Positions 6,767 through 10,136 of a DNA stretch of 10,136 nucleotides are shown in pieces. Both the position numbers and the translations under genes were made by a program. The notes under the pieces were generated by a model. That model did not search any database. It was not told the origin of the DNA and saw only the letters and a program-made list of their open reading frames with translations. How positions within the stretch are numbered: the first letter of the stretch is position 1; each line of letters opens with the position of its first letter. The DNA is taken from contig NZ_CALLVU010000094.1 in the NCBI RefSeq assembly GCF_938015485.1, positions 1-10,136 on the forward strand, in the 5' to 3' direction. The stretch comes from an uncultured Lachnoanaerobaculum sp. (lineage in GTDB: Bacteria > Bacillota > Clostridia > Lachnospirales > Lachnospiraceae).

Positions 6767-7513
6767 TTATATCCTGATATCATGAATTACTCTAATACCT
6801 CCCATGCCTATAGATGTCTTTATTCCGATACCTGAGTACATAGCAAACTCCGACAACATATGTACTAAATTTACTATATGCTGTGGTGCATTTATCAAAT
6901 AAACAAGTTCTCCACAAAATGACGGAATTCTCACTCCTTCTAAAGAGAATGTGGTACTACTTAATTTGTAATCTTTTAATCGAATCGCCTTCTCTAGCAC
7001 CGGTATAAATTCATCTTTTGCTATACCAATATCTTTAGAAAAAAGATTAAACCTATTAATCAGATTTTGAAATATTAGTCTTACACTAGGGTAAATCATA
7101 TACTTCCCTCCACTCTTAAATGACGTTGGAGTAATAAATTTTAGCTTTATACTATGTGGCTGATTTTTTGTATAGAACTTATCAAACATCTGCTCATATG
7201 TCATACTCTCTATATAAATCTTTTCTACTCTCAATGTCTCTTTTCTGTGCTTTATTTCAACATTATCCAATCCAATAAGCTTATCTATAATCTCGACCTT
7301 CGCCTCACTATCCATTGTATTAATAGTCCATACAAGCTCACCCTCACATCTTTTAATATACTGACTATATGAATGAAACTGATTTTTATGCATCTTATCA
7401 GAAAAATTTCTACTTATCTTTTCCATAATAAACCCTTGCATTATAGATCCCATATTTGCATCATATGTGTTCACATCATTCATTTTAAATTTTATATTCA
7501 TCATAGTTAGCAT
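6767..7513 (-). CDS. cas6: Cas6, CRISPR pre-crRNA endoribonuclease
   Basis: Cas6 cuts the repeat RNA at the base of its hairpin, leaving an 8-nt 5' handle. The 248-residue length is typical. The C-terminal glycine-rich loop is clear: SGIGIKTSIGMGGI at 227-240, the hallmark of the second RRM-like domain. A candidate catalytic His is His 42 (or His 47) in KMHKNQFHSYSQ, matching the family's N-terminal LHxxxx[FY]xxS region. TAGGAGG lies nine bases upstream of the chosen ATG; an ATG three codons later is possible. It stands apart from the other cas genes, flanked on both sides by tiny-peptide genes, and its promoter belongs to the same class as theirs. The array repeat has a stem and 8-nt tail that fit cleavage by this enzyme. 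Confidence 0.9.
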   Translation of the reverse strand: MLTMMNIKFKMNDVNTYDANMGSIMQGFIMEKISRNFSDKMHKNQFHSYSQYIKRCEGELVWTINTMDSEAKVEIIDKLIGLDNVEIKHRKETLRVEKIYIESMTYEQMFDKFYTKNQPHSIKLKFITPTSFKSGGKYMIYPSVRLIFQNLINRFNLFSKDIGIAKDEFIPVLEKAIRLKDYKLSSTTFSLEGVRIPSFCGELVYLINAPQHIVNLVHMLSEFAMYSGIGIKTSIGMGGIRVIHDIRI

Positions 7514-7578
7514 GATTTATTCCCTCCTATAATGTCACTTTTGATACATTGTTTATAAATTACATTTACTATTTATTT

Positions 7579-7610
7579 AATATAATATTAATATGTTCTG
7601 AATATGTTAT
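7579..7610 (-). promoter_or_regulatory. Shared promoter, copy at cas6
   Basis: Minus-strand ATAACAT, 16 bp, TATTATATT, located 65 bases before the cas6 ATG. The spacing is identical to the copies at peptide genes, although the downstream gene is unrelated. Confidence 0.5.
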
Positions 7611-7652
7611 CAAGTGAATAATATTTCTGTCCAATACTTTACCACAACAAAA

Positions 7653-7736
7653 CTACAATTTGTTCACCTTATCCTTTAAAAATTCTAATACTCTAACTGC
7701 CACCTGTTTTAACAACTCTTTTTGCCACTGTTCCAT
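7653..7736 (-). CDS. Tiny amphipathic peptide B1 (27 residues)
   Basis: The ORF begins MEQWQKELLKQVAVRV and ends KDKVNKL. GGAGG lies six bases before the ATG, and the shared promoter lies 38 bases upstream. It matches B2 in the xWQKELLK start and in the spacing of hydrophobic residues (Val/Leu/Phe in the middle, basic C-terminus), with net charge about +2. There is no signal peptide. It sits 140 bp upstream of cas6, whose own promoter is in between. Probable role, by composition only: a membrane-associating helix such as a modulin or toxin peptide. A structural RNA is less likely because the ribosome site and reading frame are conserved. Confidence 0.7.
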   Translation of the reverse strand: MEQWQKELLKQVAVRVLEFLKDKVNKL

Positions 7737-7774
7737 AATTATCCTCCATAAAAAATAAAAATTGCTTTTCTGTA

Positions 7775-7806
7775 TATATAATTAGTAAAATTTTATCTGA
7801 TATTAA
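7775..7806 (-). promoter_or_regulatory. Shared promoter, copy at peptide B1
   Basis: Minus-strand TTAATAT, 16 bp, AATTATATA, beginning 7 bases after the A1 stop codon and ending 38 bases before the B1 ATG. Confidence 0.55.
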
Positions 7807-7813
7807 ACTTTTG

Positions 7814-7897
7814 CTATTTTAATATAGCATTTATAACTGTTCCAATTATCACATTAATTACCACCTTTTTTGCTATAACTATAACGATCTTATCCAT
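7814..7897 (-). CDS. Tiny cationic Val/Ile-rich peptide A1 (27 residues)
   Basis: The ORF begins MDKIVIVIAKKVVINV and ends NAILK. GAGG lies seven bases upstream of the ATG, and the shared promoter lies 45 bases upstream. It is a clear paralogue of A2: both are 27 residues, share KIVIVIAK, VVINV and a terminal Leu-Lys, and differ mainly in the second half. Net charge is about +3 and nearly all other residues are Val, Ile or Ala, which fits a short membrane-inserting segment. There is no cleavable signal. It pairs with a B-family gene immediately downstream. Confidence 0.72.
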   Translation of the reverse strand: MDKIVIVIAKKVVINVIIGTVINAILK

Positions 7898-7942
7898 CTA
7901 TATACCTCAAACTTTCTAAAACTAATGTCTATTGTTTTCAAC

Positions 7943-7974
7943 TATATAATAAGTAACGTATCAAATGATGTTAA
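7943..7974 (-). promoter_or_regulatory. Shared promoter, copy at peptide A1
   Basis: Minus-strand TTAACAT, 16 bp, TATTATATA, starting 9 bases after the A2 stop codon and ending 45 bases before the A1 ATG. The flanks (AAAAAG before, TTGAAAA after) also match the B2 copy. Confidence 0.6.
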
Positions 7975-7983
7975 CTTTTTATG

Positions 7984-8067
7984 TTATTTCAAAACTGCTT
8001 TTACAACTGCCTTAACTACCACATTAATTACTACTTCTTTTGCTATAACTATAACAATCTTATTCAT
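7984..8067 (-). CDS. Tiny cationic Val-rich peptide A2 (27 residues)
   Basis: The ORF begins MNKIVIVIAKEVVINV and ends VKAVLK. GGAG lies about eight bases before the ATG, and the shared promoter is 46 bases upstream. It is identical to A1 over KIVIVIAK and VVINV, and diverged after that, with Lys replacing neutral residues (net charge about +4). Differences between A1 and A2 keep the frame and the hydrophobic/cationic pattern. It is the first intact unit of the cluster in the direction of transcription. As with A1, a membrane-active or toxin peptide is the best guess. A long plus-strand frame covering this place has no ribosome site and is a shadow. Confidence 0.72.
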   Translation of the reverse strand: MNKIVIVIAKEVVINVVVKAVVKAVLK

Positions 8068-8113
8068 ACCTGAATCTCCCTATATTTCTAAATACAATAT
8101 ATTTCCTTACACT

Positions 8114-8145
8114 TATATAATATACCTGTCAATCTTCCATGTTAA
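8114..8145 (-). promoter_or_regulatory. Shared promoter, copy at peptide A2
   Basis: Minus-strand TTAACAT, 16 bp, TATTATATA, ending 46 bases before the A2 ATG. A TTGACA occurs inside the spacer but at the wrong distance from the -10 box. Confidence 0.6.
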
Positions 8146-8154
8146 ACATTTCAA

Positions 8155-8178
8155 CTATAATTTTAAAATACTCCTAAC
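8155..8178 (-). pseudogene. Possible tail of a further A-family peptide gene
   Basis: On the minus strand the codons VRSILKL precede a TAG that lies 9 bases before the shared promoter box, the same distance as the A2 stop to the next promoter. The residues compare with VKAVLK at the end of A2. Everything upstream is lost, so only the 3' end of a cassette would remain. Confidence 0.3.
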
Positions 8179-8199
8179 TTATATTACCGGTCATTAGCT

Positions 8200-8580
8200 T
8201 TAGAGTCTGGCTAGGTAAAGGTCTCTTAATTTTAATAAATTTTACACCGCTAGAAGTAATTTACTTCTTTTTATATTTATTTATTCATTCATCCTATCAC
8301 TATTGAAACAAGTAGATGATTCTGTTGTGATAAAATATAGTCGTTCCTCTTAACCCGGCTTGAGATACTTAGTCCACTACTTTTAAAGTCATCAATCAAT
8401 AGCTCTTTTTCTTCTTTAGGATATTTAGCCATAGATAGGCACATCCACATGTTTTAGTCTGGGGTTAATTTACAGCGAAGTATATCTATAGGTAAACGTG
8501 CTTAGTTGACGCATACGTTTGCATACTTATATTTTACACCATCAGTCGGACTTTTTTGAAGTCAGGCTGTTATTTTTTAT
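8200..8580. other. Low-coding stretch between peptide cluster and array
   Basis: Apart from the transposase-like fragment I see no gene. A 10-bp direct repeat ATTTTACACC occurs at 8239-8248 and 8531-8540, bracketing the fragment. A plus-strand hairpin (CAGTCGGACTT with GAAGTCAGGCTG, one mismatch, about 8542-8568) is followed by a T-rich stretch and may terminate plus-strand transcripts or be part of an insertion-sequence end. Confidence 0.4.
8289..8432 (-). pseudogene. Broken transposase-like ORF (47 codons)
   Basis: The frame begins MAKYPKEEKELLIDDFKSSG and continues LSIS, a pattern like the start of the helix-turn-helix protein of IS66- or IS3-type insertion sequences. After about 30 residues it loses resemblance and stops. 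It is a guess from the N-terminus only. It lies between the tiny-peptide cluster and the array and may mark an old insertion that truncated the cluster. Confidence 0.4.
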
Positions 8581-8582
8581 AT

Positions 8583-8621
8583 AAAAAAAAGGCTGTGCAC
8601 TAATCACTTAGTGCGGCAGCC
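8583..8621 (-). terminator. Rho-independent terminator after the CRISPR array
   Basis: On the minus strand GGCTG-(CC)-GCACTAA, loop GTGA, TTAGTGC-(A)-CAGCC forms a 12-bp stem with a small bulge, followed by eight T. It lies 12 bp past the last repeat, so the crRNA precursor ends here and the peptide cluster is a separate transcription unit. Confidence 0.88.
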
Positions 8622-8633
8622 CCATGATGATTG

Positions 8634-8886
8634 GTTTCCGTCCCCTTATCGGGGTTAGCTTCTGTAAACGTTTTAGTGCATATACCCCTGATTCAGCCGA
8701 TTTTGTTTCCGTCCCCTTATCGGGGTTAGCTCCTGTAAACGGGCATGCTATTGCCTTATTGCTTATTTCTTTATTACATTGTTTCCGTCCCCTTATCGGG
8801 GTTAGCTCCTGTAAACACTAAACCTAAATTATAAGCAAAATCATAGGATTGTTTTCGTCCCCTTATCGGGGTTAGCTCCTGTAAAC
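8634..8886 (-). CRISPR. CRISPR array, 4 repeats of 36 bp and 3 spacers, transcribed on the minus strand
   Basis: Repeats lie at 8634-8669, 8705-8740, 8781-8816 and 8851-8886. Spacers are 35, 40 and 34 bp and unlike each other. On the plus strand the repeat starts GTTTCCGTCCCCTTATCGGG and ends CTCCTGTAAAC. On the minus strand it carries stem CCCC, loop GATAA, stem GGGG, then exactly 8 bases ACGGAAAC, as expected for a Cas6 cut that leaves an 8-nt handle; this and the terminator set the orientation. The two end repeats each have one substitution: the leader-distal one (8634) in the 5' part, and the leader-proximal one (8851) inside the handle (ACGAAAAC). The array is very short. Confidence 0.97.
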
Positions 8887-9172
8887 CCTACCCCCTCCAA
8901 GCCCTTATAAATCAAGGCCTCCAAGGGGCTTTAGCGTGCCTAAAATTTAACAAGCGATTTTAAGCAAAATTCTCGTAACTTGCGTTACTTGGAGCGCTCC
9001 AAACCCTTATTTTATGCGGGCCGTCTCAAAATCGCCATATTTAAAATAATTATACAACTAAATGTATGAATATATGGCACAGCATAAAGTCTACAAACTG
9101 TCTTAAAAATTCAAGACTACATCATTTTAACATAACTCATAACTTTCTCCAAGCAAAATTCAATTAAATATT
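8887..9172 (-). promoter_or_regulatory. Probable CRISPR leader with nested inverted repeats
   Basis: The non-coding stretch between nrdD and the first repeat should hold the array promoter and integration signals. A possible promoter is TTGTAG (9091-9096), 16 bp, TATATT (9069-9074). Nearer the array there is an inverted repeat GCGATTTT/AAAATCGC (8954-8961 and 9028-9035) enclosing a GTAAC-TTGC-GTTAC hairpin (8975-8988) and a perfect 14-bp palindrome TTGGAGCGCTCCAA (8989-9002). TTGGAG or its complement recurs near the first repeat. Part of this may instead end the nrdD transcript. Confidence 0.6.
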
Positions 9173-10136
9173 CTACATCGAAATACGGTCATGTACCTCT
9201 GCCATCTTGGCATCATTCAGTCTGGACTTACCATGAATTTTTGTAAAAGCTATATATCCACACATTCTGTCTATCATGGTCATTTCCTTTTTGCCACATT
9301 TCGGACAAGTATCAGGTCTCTCAGGCCCTACATTGTTCCATTGATATCCACAGTTATCACAGTAAGCCAGAGAAATATTTATTCCCTCATACAGTCCAAG
9401 TTTCATAGCATGAATTACATATGCCTCCAAACCTTCTATATTGTAAGGTACATCCACACGCACATATTGGATTTTTCCACCATTGAAAAGATTCCAAAAC
9501 CTGGCTTCATAGTTTTGCTTCTCTATCTGAGTAATATCCTCAGATACATGACAATGAAATGAATTTGAAAAATAATCTCTATCACTTACATTTTCTATAA
9601 TTCCGAACTTGTCTCTGAATGACTTCACCTGCTTACCGCAAAGACTTTCTGCCGGTGTACCATATACAGAATATTGAATATGATCCGAACCTTGAAATTC
9701 AAGCACTTTCTTATTTATATACTTAGATACTTCAAGTGCAAACTCACCGTCTTCTACAATAGACTTTTTATTGTAGAGATACTGTAACTCATTCATTGCA
9801 GTAATACCATACGAAGCTGTCGCACTTTTTAGCAAAGGTTCTATCTTATCATCCCTATTTAGATATCCACCATATAAACCGCCCTGCATAAATGCTAAAG
9901 GATTGGTATATGCTTTTTTCTGTGCCAAAAACTTATACGTACTCTTATGTATCTTTCTAATAATTTCAAGATAGCAATCAAGCACCTCATAAAAATCCTT
10001 GTTTTCTTCTCTTGATTTAGCCAAAATCATAGGCAAGTTTAAAGATACTACCCCTATATTAAATCTGCCTATAAATATAGGAAGATCACTTTCATCAGCA
10101 GGATTTTCTCCCCCCCTTTCAAACCACTTTGTGAGA
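9173..10136 (-). CDS. nrdD: Anaerobic (class III) ribonucleoside-triphosphate reductase, C-terminal 320 residues; starts beyond right edge
   Basis: The frame is open to the window edge, so the N-terminus is missing only because of the window. Visible family features are GRFNIGVVSLNLPM near the edge, SYGITAMNELQ, GTPAESLCGKQ, a C-terminal zinc site CDNC...CPKC, and the glycyl radical motif RMCGYIAF with the radical Gly 28 residues from the end. These are the marks of NrdD, which needs the activase NrdG (not in the window). All motifs are intact, so this copy looks functional. Its overlap with the left-edge nrdD (109 bp, 12 differences) shows the two are paralogues, not an assembly duplicate. 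It lies upstream of the CRISPR leader in the same direction. Confidence 0.95.
   Translation of the reverse strand, partial: LTKWFERGGENPADESDLPIFIGRFNIGVVSLNLPMILAKSREENKDFYEVLDCYLEIIRKIHKSTYKFLAQKKAYTNPLAFMQGGLYGGYLNRDDKIEPLLKSATASYGITAMNELQYLYNKKSIVEDGEFALEVSKYINKKVLEFQGSDHIQYSVYGTPAESLCGKQVKSFRDKFGIIENVSDRDYFSNSFHCHVSEDITQIEKQNYEARFWNLFNGGKIQYVRVDVPYNIEGLEAYVIHAMKLGLYEGINISLAYCDNCGYQWNNVGPERPDTCPKCGKKEMTMIDRMCGYIAFTKIHGKSRLNDAKMAEVHDRISM

Noticed and set aside
7925..8197. Plus-strand 90-codon frame over the A1/A2 peptide region
   Set aside because: No ribosome site, composition is the antisense of Val/Ile-rich peptide genes, and it covers two well-supported minus-strand genes and promoters.
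8250..8270. AGAAGTA/TACTTCT hairpin followed by T's on the plus strand
   Set aside because: The stem is A/T-rich and short, and no plus-strand gene precedes it; too weak to call a terminator.
8624..8821. Plus-strand frame running through the CRISPR repeats
   Set aside because: It translates the repeat several times (RPLIGVS), an artefact of the array.
8836..8848. 12-base match (CAAAATCATAGG) between the third spacer and the right-hand nrdD at 10022-10033
   Set aside because: Too short to be a protospacer in an AT-rich window; expected by chance at an appreciable rate.
9191..9562. Plus-strand 123-codon frame inside nrdD
   Set aside because: Antisense of the conserved zinc and glycyl radical region of NrdD, no independent support.

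Overview
The window looks like a low-GC, strictly or facultatively anaerobic Firmicute, probably a Lachnospiraceae-type Clostridia. This is inferred from the AT-rich sequence, strong AGGAGG-type ribosome binding sites, and class III (glycyl radical) ribonucleotide reductase genes at both edges. Every convincing gene lies on the minus strand, so transcription runs right to left.

Layout in transcription order: the C-terminal part of an nrdD gene (right edge to 9173); a structured leader (8887-9172); a short CRISPR array of 4 repeats and 3 spacers (8634-8886) closed by a strong rho-independent terminator (8583-8621); a stretch with a broken transposase-like ORF (8200-8580); a cluster of tiny peptide genes, each with its own promoter (7653-8145); cas6 (6767-7513); a second tiny-peptide cluster with one decayed copy (6341-6715); then a compact operon of a stand-alone CARF-domain protein, a 430-residue sigma-factor-like protein of unrecognised family, the remnant of a Cas10-like gene, a CARF-HEPN ribonuclease, cas1 and cas2; and finally the N-terminal 434 codons of a second nrdD that runs off the left edge.

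This is a type III-flavoured CRISPR locus that keeps adaptation (cas1, cas2), crRNA processing (cas6, array) and CARF signalling proteins, but has no intact interference complex in the window. The only trace of an effector is a decayed Cas10-like palm fragment between the sigma-like gene and the CARF-HEPN gene.

The most unusual part is a set of genes too short for ordinary ORF calling: five intact 23-27 residue peptides in two families (A, Val/Ile-rich and cationic; B, amphipathic with an xWQKELLK start), plus one B copy broken by a nonsense codon and the tail of a further A copy. Four of the intact or once-intact peptide units, or their cluster heads, and cas6 itself, share one promoter architecture: TTAACAT-like box, exactly 16 bp, then a yATTATATA-like box. 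The peptides resemble phenol-soluble modulins or type I toxin peptides in size and composition. A working hypothesis is a CRISPR-associated regulon in which a CARF protein and a sigma-like factor control membrane-active peptides. The promoter link to the sigma-like protein is inference, because the same promoters also fit the housekeeping consensus with 17-bp spacing.
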